Below are positions 1 to 8,055 of a stretch of DNA of 64,000 nt, piece after piece. A program made the position numbers and the translations under genes. The DNA comes from VRUE01 sp963714155. Its GTDB lineage: Bacteria; Actinomycetota; Thermoleophilia; Solirubrobacterales; 70-9. The stretch covers positions 2,108,001 to 2,172,000 of the forward strand of contig OY970236.1 in NCBI GenBank assembly GCA_963714155.1. The letters are read 5' to 3'. Within the stretch, counting starts at the first letter, position 1. Every line of letters starts with the position of its first letter. The notes beneath the pieces were generated by a model. It had not been told where the DNA came from and searched no databases. It saw only the letters and a program-made list of their open reading frames with translations.

Positions 1-15
1 GGCGAAGGGCCGAAG

Positions 16-405
16 GTGCGCCAGAAGCGCCGCTGGCTGGAGGGCGGCGAGCTGCTGAGTGCTGACAGCCTGGACGAGCTGCCCCGCGACGGCGAGCAAG
101 ACCGCGAGAGCGCCACCGAGCAGGAACGCCTGCGGGAGAACTACCTTCGCTGGCGTGAGGCCGAGGCCAAGCGGCTCGCCAAGTTGCAGGGCTTCATCGC
201 CCGCCGCCGCACCGGTCACGACGCCTTCCTCGCTGAGGTCGACCGGGGCGCGCTGCGACGCTGCTCGCGCTGCGAGGAGATCGCCTATCCCGACCCCGAA
301 CGCAAGCCCCGCCCTGGCGGTCGGCGCCACGTTGCCGGGCGCTGCCATTTCTGCGGGGCGGGGACGCTGAGCGAGCTGCCAACCGAGTCGGTGGAATCGA
401 CTTGA
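16..405 (+). CDS. hypothetical zinc-ribbon protein, possibly 5'-truncated by the window edge
   Basis: Unrecognised protein of at least 129 residues. The N-terminal two thirds is charged and probably helical, rich in Arg and Glu. The C-terminal third has two CxxC pairs (CSRC near residue 83 and CHFC near 111), as in a zinc ribbon. The reading frame stays open to base 1, so the GTG used here may be internal and the true start may lie upstream. It sits beside the recombinase in the putative integrated element, so a mobile-element role such as DNA binding is possible but not shown. Confidence 0.5.
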   Translation: MRQKRRWLEGGELLSADSLDELPRDGEQDRESATEQERLRENYLRWREAEAKRLAKLQGFIARRRTGHDAFLAEVDRGALRRCSRCEEIAYPDPERKPRPGGRRHVAGRCHFCGAGTLSELPTESVEST

Positions 406-512
406 GATCCGCACGCGACGGAGCTACACCTAGCGGACGGATCGCAGCCCGGCGCCGCCGCGATCACGAAGGCAGGCGACACAAAACGGCGGCGGGCGAA
501 CTCAAGCCCACC

Positions 513-638
513 ATGTCGATCGAACACACCGAGCCCGGATCAGCGCTGGACGATCAGCTTCGCCGCGAGCAGGCCAAGGCGGTCTTCGACCTGCTCGCCT
601 CCCAGCGCAACCGACCGGCTCAGGGAAGGGGACACTGA
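513..638 (+). CDS. small 41-residue ORF coupled to the recombinase
   Basis: A short ATG-initiated frame encodes a charged peptide beginning MSIEHTEPGS and ending RPAQGRGH. Its TGA stop shares one base with the recombinase ATG (TGATG at 636-640), the usual geometry of translational coupling. No family is recognised. Short ORFs directly before integrase genes can encode excision or regulatory factors, but nothing in this peptide proves that. A longer frame upstream (from about 402) is possible but has no better start. Confidence 0.4.
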   Translation: MSIEHTEPGSALDDQLRREQAKAVFDLLASQRNRPAQGRGH

Positions 639-2353
639 TGCGACGCTTCGCCTGGTACGGACGGCTCTCGACTAAGGACAAGCAGGATCCGACGCTCTCT
701 TTTCCCTCCCAGCGCGAGATATGCGCGACGAAAGCCGCCGAGCTGGACGGGGAGATCGTCTGCGACTTCACCGATCAAGAGGCCGGTCGGCGAGACGACC
801 GGGCAGGCTGGGCCGACCTGTTGCGCGAGGCCAAGGAGCGGGATGCGCGGCGCTTCGACGCGGTGATCATCTACTCGACCTCGCGCCTCAGCCGCGACCT
901 CTTCCACGCGCTCACTTACGAGCGCGAGATGACGCGGGCCGGGATCGAGGTCTTCTACGCGCTCACCGCCGGCGACCAGACCAGCCCCGAGGGGCGGCTA
1001 ATCCGCCACATGTTCCAGGCGCTCGACCAGTTCGAGGTCGAGAAGCTCGGCCGCGAAGTCCGGCGCGGCCAGAAGGAGAACACGCGCCAGGGCTACCGCA
1101 ACGGCGGGCGGGCACCCTACGGCTACCGGCTTCGGCATGAGGCGCATCCCGACCCCGCGCGGGCGAAGGCTGGAGATAAGAAGTCCCGCCTCGCTGCCGA
1201 CCCCGAGCGAGCACCGGTGATCGCTGAGATTTTCGAGCGCTTCCTTTCCGGCTCTGGCTACAAGGAGATCGCCAACCACCTGAACCGGCCTGGTGGGCCG
1301 CCGCCGCCCAACCACGTCGATTCCAAGCGCAATACGTCGGGCAAATGGGCGAAGACCACGATCAAATCGATGCTCGAAAACCCCACCTACACCGGTCGCC
1401 TCTACTGGAACCGGCTCGACTCACGTGCTCACAAGCAGGGTGCCGGTCCGGTGGTTCGGCGCAGTCCCGAGGAATGGGTCGAAGCAGACGAGCGCCACGA
1501 GGCCCTGGTCACCGACGAGCAGTTCGAGCGCGTGCAAACCGAGATGAAGCGGCGCAGCAACGGCCACGGCGGTCACCGACGACGCCCACAGAAGCGATCC
1601 TTCCTGCTGCGAGGCATCGTCCACTGCTCCACCGGGCACAACCCACTACGGATGCAGGGGCGCTCTCGAAAAGGCGAGCCGACCTATTACACCTGCGGCT
1701 ACCGGACCTCCTATGGCGACCGCGCGGCCGAGGCGGTCGGCCACGGCAAATGGCAGTACGTGCGCGAGGACAGCCTCACGAAGCTGATCGACAGCTTCTT
1801 CGCCACCCGGATATTCGGCGCTGACCGCCTGGCCTACTTCGGCGCTCAGAGTTCAACCATGGCGAGCGAAGCGCAAGACCGCGACGACGACAAGCGAACG
1901 CGGATCACCAAACAGCTCAGCGAGGTCGATCAGCGGATCGAGCGCCAGCTCGCTGCGATCGAGGCAGGCGTCGATCCGGCCGTGGTCGGCAAACGAATCC
2001 GAACCCTCAAAACGGAGCGCGAGGAGGCGGAGGTTGCCCTCACCCAGCTCGAACACTCGCGCCGGGACAGCACCGCCATAGACCCCGCCGAGACCCTGGC
2101 GGTCCTCGACGCTCTGCCCGATCTCGGCAAGTCACTGATCGACGCCGACCCCGACATACGGCGGGCGGTGTTCGACGCCTTTCGCCTCCGGGTCGAGATC
2201 GACCGCAACAGTGGTCAGATACGCCTGAAAGCGCTGGTGTCGAGCGCGTTCGGGGAGGCGACGAATCTAAGTGACCTGGGAGAGGCGGGTGATCCGGCTC
2301 TCTCCGATAAGGCCATACCGCTACGGGGATTCGAACCCCGGTTTCCGGACTGA
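638..2353 (+). CDS. large serine recombinase / site-specific integrase
   Basis: A 571-residue serine recombinase that should catalyse integration and excision by a phosphoserine DNA linkage. The N-terminal resolvase domain (about 1-150) holds the catalytic Ser in YGRLSTKDKQ (Ser11), followed by the family motifs YSTSRLSRD and GRLIRHMFQALDQFE. A recombinase domain follows (about 165-290, with PYGYRL and ENPTYTGRLYWN). Next come a Cys-containing zinc-ribbon region (CSTGHNPL, YYTCGYR) and a coiled-coil segment rich in Glu, Arg and Gln. The last dozen codons (IPLRGFEPRFPD) are encoded by the tRNA-Glu gene on the opposite strand, so the C-terminus was probably created by integration. It is translationally coupled to the small upstream ORF. 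Confidence 0.9.
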   Translation: MRRFAWYGRLSTKDKQDPTLSFPSQREICATKAAELDGEIVCDFTDQEAGRRDDRAGWADLLREAKERDARRFDAVIIYSTSRLSRDLFHALTYEREMTRAGIEVFYALTAGDQTSPEGRLIRHMFQALDQFEVEKLGREVRRGQKENTRQGYRNGGRAPYGYRLRHEAHPDPARAKAGDKKSRLAADPERAPVIAEIFERFLSGSGYKEIANHLNRPGGPPPPNHVDSKRNTSGKWAKTTIKSMLENPTYTGRLYWNRLDSRAHKQGAGPVVRRSPEEWVEADERHEALVTDEQFERVQTEMKRRSNGHGGHRRRPQKRSFLLRGIVHCSTGHNPLRMQGRSRKGEPTYYTCGYRTSYGDRAAEAVGHGKWQYVREDSLTKLIDSFFATRIFGADRLAYFGAQSSTMASEAQDRDDDKRTRITKQLSEVDQRIERQLAAIEAGVDPAVVGKRIRTLKTEREEAEVALTQLEHSRRDSTAIDPAETLAVLDALPDLGKSLIDADPDIRRAVFDAFRLRVEIDRNSGQIRLKALVSSAFGEATNLSDLGEAGDPALSDKAIPLRGFEPRFPD

Positions 2354-2388
2354 GAATCCGGCGTCCTAGTCCCCTAGACGATAGCGGC
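2316..2388 (-). tRNA. tRNA-Glu (CTC)
   Basis: A 73-nt cloverleaf on the minus strand. The acceptor stem GCCGCTA pairs with TAGCGGT (with one G-U at 1-72). The anticodon stem CCGGA/TCCGG encloses TTCTCAG with anticodon CTC, and the T arm is CGGGG-TTCGAAT-CCCCG. No CCA is encoded. The 3' half overlaps the end of the serine recombinase gene and is the likely attachment core. Confidence 0.93.
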
Positions 2389-2480
2389 GAGGAACGGGCA
2401 TTCTAGCGGTGGAGGCGGGTGGGTCGTCGGGCCGGGGGCGCTGGGGCTTGGGGCTGCAAATCGGTAGATTGCCTGGCCTC

Positions 2481-2564
2481 GCGGCTGTGGCGGAACTGGT
2501 AGACGCGCACGGTTCAGATCCGTGTGGAGGAAACTCCGTGGAGGTTCGACTCCTCTCAGCCGCA
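2481..2564 (+). tRNA. tRNA-Leu (CAG)
   Basis: An 84-nt class II tRNA. The acceptor stem GCGGCTG pairs with CAGCCGC. The anticodon arm CACGG-TTCAGAT-CCGTG gives CAG. A long variable arm (TGGAGGAAACTCCG) and the T loop TTCGACT follow. No CCA is encoded. The gene ends 1 nt before the 3' end of the convergent hydrolase gene. Confidence 0.95.
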
Positions 2565-2565
2565 C

Positions 2566-3483
2566 TTAGGCGGGCTGTTTGGCGCGGGGATTGAAGCCCG
2601 CCCGAGCAGCCGTGCCGGCGAACTCATCGGCGAAGAGCGGCCAGAGCTCGCGGGGCAGATCGTGGCCCATGCCCTCGATCAGGTGCAGGCGGGCGCCGGG
2701 GATGGCGCGCGCGGTGGCGCGGCCGCCACTGGGGCGGATCAGGGTGTCGCTGGTGCCGTGGATCACGGTCACCGGCAGGTCCAGCTTGCGCAGCGCCGCG
2801 GTGCGGTCGCCCGAGGCGACGATTGCGTGCAGCTGGCGCAGTACCCCGCGCGGGTTGTGGCCGCGCTCCCAGGAGCCCTCCGCCACTTTCAGCAGGCGCT
2901 GCTCGTCGGTCGGGTAGGCGGGCGAGCCAATCAGGTTGTAGGTCCGCTGGATGCGCTTGATGAAGGCGTCGCGGTCGCGCGGCGCGTCGGCCAGCATCAG
3001 GGCGAAGACTTTCAGCGTTGGCTGCCCGACCCGCCGGCTGCCGGTGGTCGAGTGCATCGAGACCAGCGAGCGAATGCGATCCGGGTGCTCGATCGCGATG
3101 GTCTGGCCGATCATCCCGCCCATCGAGATGCCGGCCACGTGGGCCGACTCGATGCCGAGGTGGTCCATCAGGCCAACGGTGTCGGCGGCCATGTCGGAGA
3201 GCAGGTAGGCGGCGGTCTCCCGCCGGCGCAGGAGGAGGTCCGTGCGGCTGGGCACGTGCGCCCCGTCGAGCCGGGTCGAACGGCCGATGTCGCGATTGTC
3301 GAAGCGGACGACACGGAAGCCTCGTTCCGCCAGCATCAGACAGAGCTCGTCGTCCCAGGCGATCATCTGTGTCGCCAGACCCATCACCAGGACCAGCGGC
3401 TCGCCATCGGGGTCCCCCACCTCCTGGTAGGCGATCTCGATGCCGTTGCTGGGCGCCAGGCGTTCTTCGCTCAACTCAGCCAT
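2566..3483 (-). CDS. alpha/beta hydrolase (RdmC/proline-iminopeptidase-like)
   Basis: A 305-residue alpha/beta-hydrolase-fold enzyme, probably a cytoplasmic esterase. The nucleophile elbow is GISMGG (Ser120). An acid lies in HGTSDTLI and the catalytic His in EGMGHDLP. The oxyanion region is VMGLATQM. The ATG at 3483 was chosen because conserved sequence begins at once (MAELSEERL); the frame runs further upstream but that extension has no family features. The length matches the family. The substrate is unknown: related proteins hydrolyse methyl esters or act as C-C hydrolases. It is divergent from the metallophosphoesterase gene. Confidence 0.8.
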   Translation of the reverse strand: MAELSEERLAPSNGIEIAYQEVGDPDGEPLVLVMGLATQMIAWDDELCLMLAERGFRVVRFDNRDIGRSTRLDGAHVPSRTDLLLRRRETAAYLLSDMAADTVGLMDHLGIESAHVAGISMGGMIGQTIAIEHPDRIRSLVSMHSTTGSRRVGQPTLKVFALMLADAPRDRDAFIKRIQRTYNLIGSPAYPTDEQRLLKVAEGSWERGHNPRGVLRQLHAIVASGDRTAALRKLDLPVTVIHGTSDTLIRPSGGRATARAIPGARLHLIEGMGHDLPRELWPLFADEFAGTAARAGFNPRAKQPA

Positions 3484-3586
3484 CCGGCCGAAGTCTAACC
3501 AGACTGGCTGTCCAGCCAGGACCGAGGTGAAACGCGTAGACCGCCCATGGGGTGGAAAAAGCGTTACACCGCTAGTTTGGGCGGCG

Positions 3587-4714
3587 ATGCGCACCGCGAT
3601 CGTCTCCGACCTGCACCTCGGCAGCGGCACCGGCGAGGACCTCGTCAGCGACCCGGCGATCCGCGCCGCCCTGCTCGAGGAGATCGCCGCGGCCGACCGC
3701 CTCGTCCTGCTCGGCGACGTGCTCGAGCTGCGCGACTTCCCCCTGGCGCGGGTGCTCGAGCTGACCCAACCGTTCTTCGCCGAGCTCGGCGAGGCGATGG
3801 CCGGGCGGCGCATCGTCCTCGTCCCCGGCAACCACGATCATCGCCTTGGCGAGCCCCTGTTGGAAGAGCTCTACCTCGGCGGCAGCAAGCTTGGCCTCGA
3901 GCACCGGGGACTGGTGGCAGGCGAAGCGCTGACACGGATCGACGCACTGCTGGGCGAGGCGGAGCTCAGCGTCGCCTACCCCGGCCTCTGGCTACGCGAC
4001 GACGTCTACGCCACCCACGGCCACTACCTCGACTGCCACATGACCCTGCCGCGCCTGGAGTGCGTCGCCGCGGCGGCGATCATGCGCGGCGGCAATCGCC
4101 CTCCCGACCCCGCCGTCCCCGGCGATTACGAGCGCATCCTGCGCCCGCTCTACGGCTTTGCCTCCGGTCTCGCCGATGGCGGCCTGGCGAGCAAGGCAAG
4201 CCGCCCCTCCGAGTGGGCCTGGCGCACGGTCTCGGGGACCGATCGCGGCCGCGGCGCAATCGGCTCGGCCGCCCGCAAGGCGGCGATCGGCGCCGGCGTC
4301 CCGGCCGGGGTCTGGGCCCTCAACCGCCTCCTGCACGCCAACTTCGCACCCGACGTCTCCGCCGCCGCGATCACCCGCGACGGGATCGCCGCGGCGACCG
4401 AGATGGCGCGACGGCTGCGGATCGACGCCGCCCATGTGATCACCGGCCACACCCACCGCGCCGGCCCGGAAGAGAGCGACGCGCAATGGCCGCTGGCCGG
4501 CGGCGGCACGCTCCACAACACCGGCAGCTGGGTCTACGCCGACGTCTTCCACCACCCCGGCGCCCCGCCCGGGCCCTACTGGCCGGGGACGGTCACCTGG
4601 CTCGGGGACGAGGGGCCGCCAACTCGCAAGCGCCTGCTGATTGACCGACCCAGGGAGGAACTGCGGGGCGCGGTCAAGCGCACGACCGAGCGGCTCAGAG
4701 CCACTCGGCGATGA
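3587..4714 (+). CDS. metallophosphoesterase
   Basis: A 375-residue calcineurin-like phosphoesterase. The binuclear-metal motifs appear in order: SDLHLG (residues 7-12), GDVLELRD (about 43), GNHDHR (about 83) and GHTHRAG near the C-terminus. The pattern resembles UDP-2,3-diacylglucosamine diphosphatase-like enzymes, but lipid A synthesis is not expected here, so the substrate is open. The ATG at 3587 starts directly before the first motif; an upstream in-frame extension lacks conserved sequence. The 3' end overlaps the convergent haloalkane dehalogenase gene by 20 nt. Confidence 0.8.
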   Translation: MRTAIVSDLHLGSGTGEDLVSDPAIRAALLEEIAAADRLVLLGDVLELRDFPLARVLELTQPFFAELGEAMAGRRIVLVPGNHDHRLGEPLLEELYLGGSKLGLEHRGLVAGEALTRIDALLGEAELSVAYPGLWLRDDVYATHGHYLDCHMTLPRLECVAAAAIMRGGNRPPDPAVPGDYERILRPLYGFASGLADGGLASKASRPSEWAWRTVSGTDRGRGAIGSAARKAAIGAGVPAGVWALNRLLHANFAPDVSAAAITRDGIAAATEMARRLRIDAAHVITGHTHRAGPEESDAQWPLAGGGTLHNTGSWVYADVFHHPGAPPGPYWPGTVTWLGDEGPPTRKRLLIDRPREELRGAVKRTTERLRATRR

Positions 4715-5564
4715 TCCGGCCGATCTCCGGGCCGGCGTCCTCCTGCAGGAAGTGACCGGCATTCTCGACCGGGCGCGGCGGCGCGAAGTTGAGCTGCGAG
4801 GAGACCCGCTCGCCGACTGAGAAGGGGAGAATTGGATCGGAATCGGCCCAGAGCACCAGGGTCGGCCGCTCGTCCTCGCGCAGGGCGTCGGCAACGGCCT
4901 TGCCCTCGGCGGCGCCGGGCGCATCGGGCTCGGTCGGCAGGATCAGCGGGAAAGCGCGGGCGCCGGCCTTCGACTCGGGGCTCGGGTAGGGCGCGTCGTA
5001 GGCCGCGATCACCTCGTCGCCGGGGTCCTCCTTACAACCGCCGCGAACCAGCATCCCGATCGGCACGTCGGCGTTCTCGCGGACGAACTCGCGGAACTTG
5101 AGCCAGACCTCGCTCATCCGCTGCTGGCCGGTGAAGGGGCCGGTCTCCATGATCACGATGCGCGAGAAGCGATCCGGGTGCTCGACCGCCAGGCGCAGGC
5201 CGATCGGACCGCCCCAGTCGTGGACGACCGCGGTCGCGTCGCGCAGGTCGAGCTCCTCGAGCAGCTTCGACATCAGCTCGACGTGGCGGTCGTAGCTGTA
5301 CCAAGCGAGGTCGGTGGGCTTATCGGAGCGGCCGAAGCCGACGTAGTCGGGCGCGATGCAGCGGAAGCCGGCGTCACGGATCGGTGGGATCACCTTGCGC
5401 CAGAGGAACGACCAGGTCGGCTCACCGTGGAAGAAGACGACCGGCTTGCCCTCGCCCTCGTCGAGATAGGCCAGCCGCAGCCCGTCGATCTCCGTGTACT
5501 GCGACTCGAAGGGAAAGTCGGGCAGGCCCTCGAGTCTCTCCTCCGGGGTACGCACCACATCCAT
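4695..5564 (-). CDS. dhmA: haloalkane dehalogenase (HLD-I type)
   Basis: A 289-residue alpha/beta hydrolase expected to convert haloalkanes to alcohols and halide. The nucleophile is Asp116 in VVHDWGGP, with the adjacent halide-binding Trp117. The oxyanion segment HGEPTWSFLWR (46-56) carries the second Trp typical of the DhlA/DhmA subgroup. The acid lies in WADSDPILPF and the base in ENAGHFLQED. Asp at the elbow, instead of Ser, separates it from esterases and epoxide hydrolases keep a different HGxP context. The start is ATG. Its natural substrate cannot be read from sequence, and no dedicated degradation genes are adjacent. Confidence 0.85.
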   Translation of the reverse strand: MDVVRTPEERLEGLPDFPFESQYTEIDGLRLAYLDEGEGKPVVFFHGEPTWSFLWRKVIPPIRDAGFRCIAPDYVGFGRSDKPTDLAWYSYDRHVELMSKLLEELDLRDATAVVHDWGGPIGLRLAVEHPDRFSRIVIMETGPFTGQQRMSEVWLKFREFVRENADVPIGMLVRGGCKEDPGDEVIAAYDAPYPSPESKAGARAFPLILPTEPDAPGAAEGKAVADALREDERPTLVLWADSDPILPFSVGERVSSQLNFAPPRPVENAGHFLQEDAGPEIGRIIAEWL

Positions 5565-5618
5565 GGGCCGAGACCCTACGACAGGCTGGGATATTTCGCT
5601 CTAGAGCAGGAAATGCGG

Positions 5619-5647
5619 TTGACCCCTGGAAATACCTCGCGCATAAT
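5619..5647 (+). promoter_or_regulatory. sigma70-like promoter of the small membrane protein gene
   Basis: TTGACC (5619-5624) and CATAAT (5642-5647) are separated by 17 bp, close to the TTGACA/TATAAT consensus at ideal spacing. The region is AT-richer than its surroundings, lies 33 bp before the ATG at 5681, and the gene has a GAAAGGGT ribosome-binding sequence. Confidence 0.65.
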
Positions 5648-5680
5648 TTTCTTGCCTATCGTGTAACGAAAGGGTTACGA

Positions 5681-6067
5681 ATGAAAGACGAGATCGTCAC
5701 TCCCAGCGGTTGGTGGGTGTTCGCGGGCGTACTGCTGCTGGTTGCGGGCGTCCTCAACATCATCTACGGCATCGCCGCGATCGGCGATTCCAAGTTCTTC
5801 ACCGAGAACGCCACATACATCCTCAGCGGCCTGCACACCTGGGGCTGGATCATGTTGATCATCGGCGTGCTCGAGCTCGTCGCCGCCTTCTCCCTCTTCT
5901 CCGGTGGAGAGTTTGGGCGCTGGTTCGGCATCTTCATCGGCTCGCTGAACGCGATGGGCGCGCTGCTCTCGATCCCGGCCTACCCGTTCTGGTCGCTGGC
6001 GATCTTCGCCCTCTCGATCATCATCATCTACAAGCTGGCCGAGGGCCCGGAAGGCTCCGTCAGCTAG
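5681..6067 (+). CDS. small four-helix membrane protein (DUF7144-like)
   Basis: A 128-residue integral membrane protein with four hydrophobic helices. The N-terminal helix contains WWVFAGVLLLVAG, and later segments include WGWIMLIIGVLELVAAFSLF and WSLAIFALSIIIIYKLAEG. The pattern (a Trp-rich first helix, HTWGWI in the loop, a YPFWSL turn) fits the DUF7144 group common in actinobacteria. Function is unknown. It is a monocistronic unit with a strong-looking promoter and a hairpin just downstream (6095-6120), and it converges on the RDD gene with an 8-nt overlap. Confidence 0.7.
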   Translation: MKDEIVTPSGWWVFAGVLLLVAGVLNIIYGIAAIGDSKFFTENATYILSGLHTWGWIMLIIGVLELVAAFSLFSGGEFGRWFGIFIGSLNAMGALLSIPAYPFWSLAIFALSIIIIYKLAEGPEGSVS

Positions 6068-7142
6068 GCGAAGAGCCGACTACACGCTGTGACTGAAGGC
6101 CCCGGGGATCCGGGGCCTTCGTCGTGGCGGGGCCGGCTGCGAGTGGCGGCTCGACGATCTCGAGCCGCGACCAGGGTGCCGGCGTGCGCTCGTTGCCCTC
6201 GTAGACGACGTCGACGCCGCTGAGCCGGTCGTCCCAGGCGCGGCGGCGCTTGTCGAAGAGGATGCCGAGGAAGCCAAGGCCGAAGACCATCGCCGCCAAC
6301 CCCATCCCGATCAGGCGCTTGACCGCCTTGCCGAGGCGCAAGCCACGGCTGTCGAGGTCGAGCCTGATGCCGAGGAAGCGCATGCCGGGGGTCTGCCCGG
6401 CGAGCGACCAGAAGCCGACCAAATAGAGACTGCCGAGCCCGAACCAGAGCGCGGTCCCGGCGGCGAGGGCGAAGTTGGAGACGCCATTGCTGTTACCGGT
6501 GAAGGCCGAGGCGATCAGCGCCGCGACCGCGGCCAGGCCGGAGAAGCCGAGGTTGACGATCAGCACGTCGAGGCCGAAGGCGAGCCCGCGGGTGACCGCG
6601 CCGGCGCGGTCGGTCGGCTCGCTGCGGCGCTTGCGGAAGAAGATCCTGCGGGCGACGCGCTCGACCACGCTGTCGAGCCGGCGGGTGCCGTTGCCGATCG
6701 TGTGGCCGACGTCCTCGATCATGCCGACGCTCTGGGCGCTGATCGCGGCGCGGATCTCCGGCGCCTCGGCAATTCGCTCGACCAGGCGCTGGGCCTCGTC
6801 GCTGGCCAGCAGGCGGCGCCAGACCTCGTCGACGAGCTCGCTGTCGAGCGCCTCGACCAGGGCGTTCTTGACCGCGTCGCTCTCCAGCGCCGAGTTCATC
6901 GCCTCCTCGACAACCGGCCCCTTCAGCACCCGCGCGATCGCCCGTTCGACCGCCTCGCTCTCGACCGCGGCGACCATCGCCTCCTCGGCGGCGGCCTCGA
7001 TCGCCTGGTCGATCCCGGTCGCTTTGCCGACGTCGCGGGCGCCGCGCATGCCGACCGCGAGCAAGCGCACGGAGAGCGGCAGCGGCTTGCCCGAGGGACC
7101 TTCGCCGTGGGGCGTCGAGTTCGCGTCGGAGCCGTCTGCCAT
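6060..7142 (-). CDS. RDD-family membrane protein
   Basis: A 360-residue protein. The first ~170 residues are a soluble, Ala/Glu-rich helical region with repeated LESDAV/ALDSEL-type segments. This is followed by an RDD domain with membrane helices (GLAFGLDVLIVNLGFSG, LYLVGFWSLAGQTPGMRFLG, LIGMGLAAMVFGLGFLGIL) and the motif RRRAWDDRLSGVDVVY. RDD proteins are of varied or unknown transport function. The last ~25 codons run through a strong hairpin, so the C-terminal tail is probably non-essential. It is last in a minus-strand run after the DUF1330 gene. Confidence 0.75.
   Translation of the reverse strand: MADGSDANSTPHGEGPSGKPLPLSVRLLAVGMRGARDVGKATGIDQAIEAAAEEAMVAAVESEAVERAIARVLKGPVVEEAMNSALESDAVKNALVEALDSELVDEVWRRLLASDEAQRLVERIAEAPEIRAAISAQSVGMIEDVGHTIGNGTRRLDSVVERVARRIFFRKRRSEPTDRAGAVTRGLAFGLDVLIVNLGFSGLAAVAALIASAFTGNSNGVSNFALAAGTALWFGLGSLYLVGFWSLAGQTPGMRFLGIRLDLDSRGLRLGKAVKRLIGMGLAAMVFGLGFLGILFDKRRRAWDDRLSGVDVVYEGNERTPAPWSRLEIVEPPLAAGPATTKAPDPRGLQSQRVVGSSPS
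6095..6120. terminator. perfect hairpin between convergent genes
   Basis: An 11-bp perfect stem (GAAGGCCCCGG / CCGGGGCCTTC) with a 4-nt loop. It lies 28 bp past the stop of the plus-strand membrane protein gene and within the last codons of the RDD gene. There is no U-tract, so it is terminator-like rather than a textbook intrinsic terminator. Confidence 0.5.
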
Positions 7143-7183
7143 CGCCCGGCGAGTATAGGGCGGCCCCTGCCGAGGGCCGGCGG

Positions 7184-7570
7184 CTAGGGAAGCTGGTCGG
7201 CGGCGCTCAGGGGGTGCAGCTCGCCGTGCTCGAGCGCCTCCGTGCGCAAGTGCCCGATTGCCTGGTACTCGGCCGATCCGATCATGTCGAGGAAGGCCTG
7301 GCCGGTCGGGTATTCGACCAGTAGGACCGAGTCCCAGCGGCCCTCACCGAGCAGCGGCAGCGCCGCCTCGCCGAGGAAGACGACGCGGGCACCGGCCTTC
7401 TCCAACAGCGGTGCGACCGCGGCGCCGTACTCGGCGTAGCGCTCTTTGCCGCCGTCGGGCTTGAAGCGCAGCAGGTTGAGCATCGTCACGGGCGCGTCCT
7501 CGCCGGCCCGCGCCGCGAACCCCGCAAACCCCTCCTGGTCCAGCCGCTCCGGTTCCGGGGTCGCGTTCAT
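7184..7570 (-). CDS. DUF1330-family protein
   Basis: A 128-residue dimeric alpha/beta-barrel-type protein. DUF1330 hallmarks are visible: VTMLNLLRFKPDGG, YAEYGAAVAPLLEKAGARVVFLGEA, and WDSVLLVEYPTGQAFLDMIGS followed by EYQ. The family has no assigned reaction. The ATG overlaps the NUDIX gene stop by 4 nt (ATGA), so the two are probably co-translated. Confidence 0.75.
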   Translation of the reverse strand: MNATPEPERLDQEGFAGFAARAGEDAPVTMLNLLRFKPDGGKERYAEYGAAVAPLLEKAGARVVFLGEAALPLLGEGRWDSVLLVEYPTGQAFLDMIGSAEYQAIGHLRTEALEHGELHPLSAADQLP

Positions 7571-8028
7571 CGCACCAGCAACCTATCGATGAAAGCGGCC
7601 TGGGCGGGGTTGATCTTCCGCCGCGCCTGCTCGGGAGCGAACCACTCGGCCCGGTCCACCTCGGGGAACTCGCGCTCGGAGCCCGAGCGCGGCGGCCACT
7701 CCATCGCGAAGGTGTTGCTGCTCAGCGTCGCCGGGTCGAATTCACCCTCGGCGGCCCAGCCCCGGACGACCTTGCCGCTCTTCAGGCGAACCTCGCCGAG
7801 CCCGGACAGGTGCTCGGTGGTGAGGCCCAGAGACGAGCCGAGCTCCTCCTCCAGCTCGCGCAGGGCGCAGGCCGGAGACTCCTCCCCCGCCTCGACTTCG
7901 CCCTTGGGAATCGACCAGGCACCCTCGTCCTTCTTCGCCCAGAAGGGCCCGCCAGGGTGAACCAGGAGCAGCTCGAGGGACTCCCCCTCGCCGCGATAAA
8001 GCAGGATGCCGGCGCTGGTCTTGGCCAC
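7567..8028 (-). CDS. NUDIX hydrolase
   Basis: A 153-residue NUDIX pyrophosphohydrolase. The box spans about residues 43-65, beginning GEVEAGEESPACALRELEEE and ending LG, with the metal-binding REL-EE core complete. The start MAKTSAGILLYR and the GAWSIPKGE context resemble (di)nucleoside polyphosphate hydrolases acting in the cytoplasm; the exact nucleotide is unknown. It lies 27 nt after the FAD oxidoreductase gene and overlaps the DUF1330 gene by 4 nt. Confidence 0.85.
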   Translation of the reverse strand: MAKTSAGILLYRGEGESLELLLVHPGGPFWAKKDEGAWSIPKGEVEAGEESPACALRELEEELGSSLGLTTEHLSGLGEVRLKSGKVVRGWAAEGEFDPATLSSNTFAMEWPPRSGSEREFPEVDRAEWFAPEQARRKINPAQAAFIDRLLVR

Positions 8029-8055
8029 CGCCGCAGACGGTAGTCGACTCGCGCG

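Larger units (their letters stand above)
1..2353. mobile_element. right end of an integrated element at tRNA-Glu
   Basis: A large serine recombinase gene converges on a tRNA-Glu gene and its last codons are written in the 3' half of that tRNA (2316-2353). This is the arrangement expected when an integrative element uses the tRNA 3' end as attachment site. The element would lie on the low-coordinate side and continue beyond the window start. Inside the visible part are a Zn-ribbon protein, a 41-codon ORF and the recombinase. The other att site is not visible, so the left border and total size are unknown. Confidence 0.55.

Noticed and set aside
2316..2388. G-U pair at acceptor position 1-72 of tRNA-Glu as a scar of integration
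   Set aside because: tRNA-Leu (CAA) at 29659 has the same 1-72 G-U with no element beside it, so it is not informative.
4695..5564. Epoxide hydrolase instead of dehalogenase
   Set aside because: HGEPTW plus Asp-Trp at the nucleophile elbow fits haloalkane dehalogenases better than epoxide hydrolases, which need lid tyrosines not evident here.
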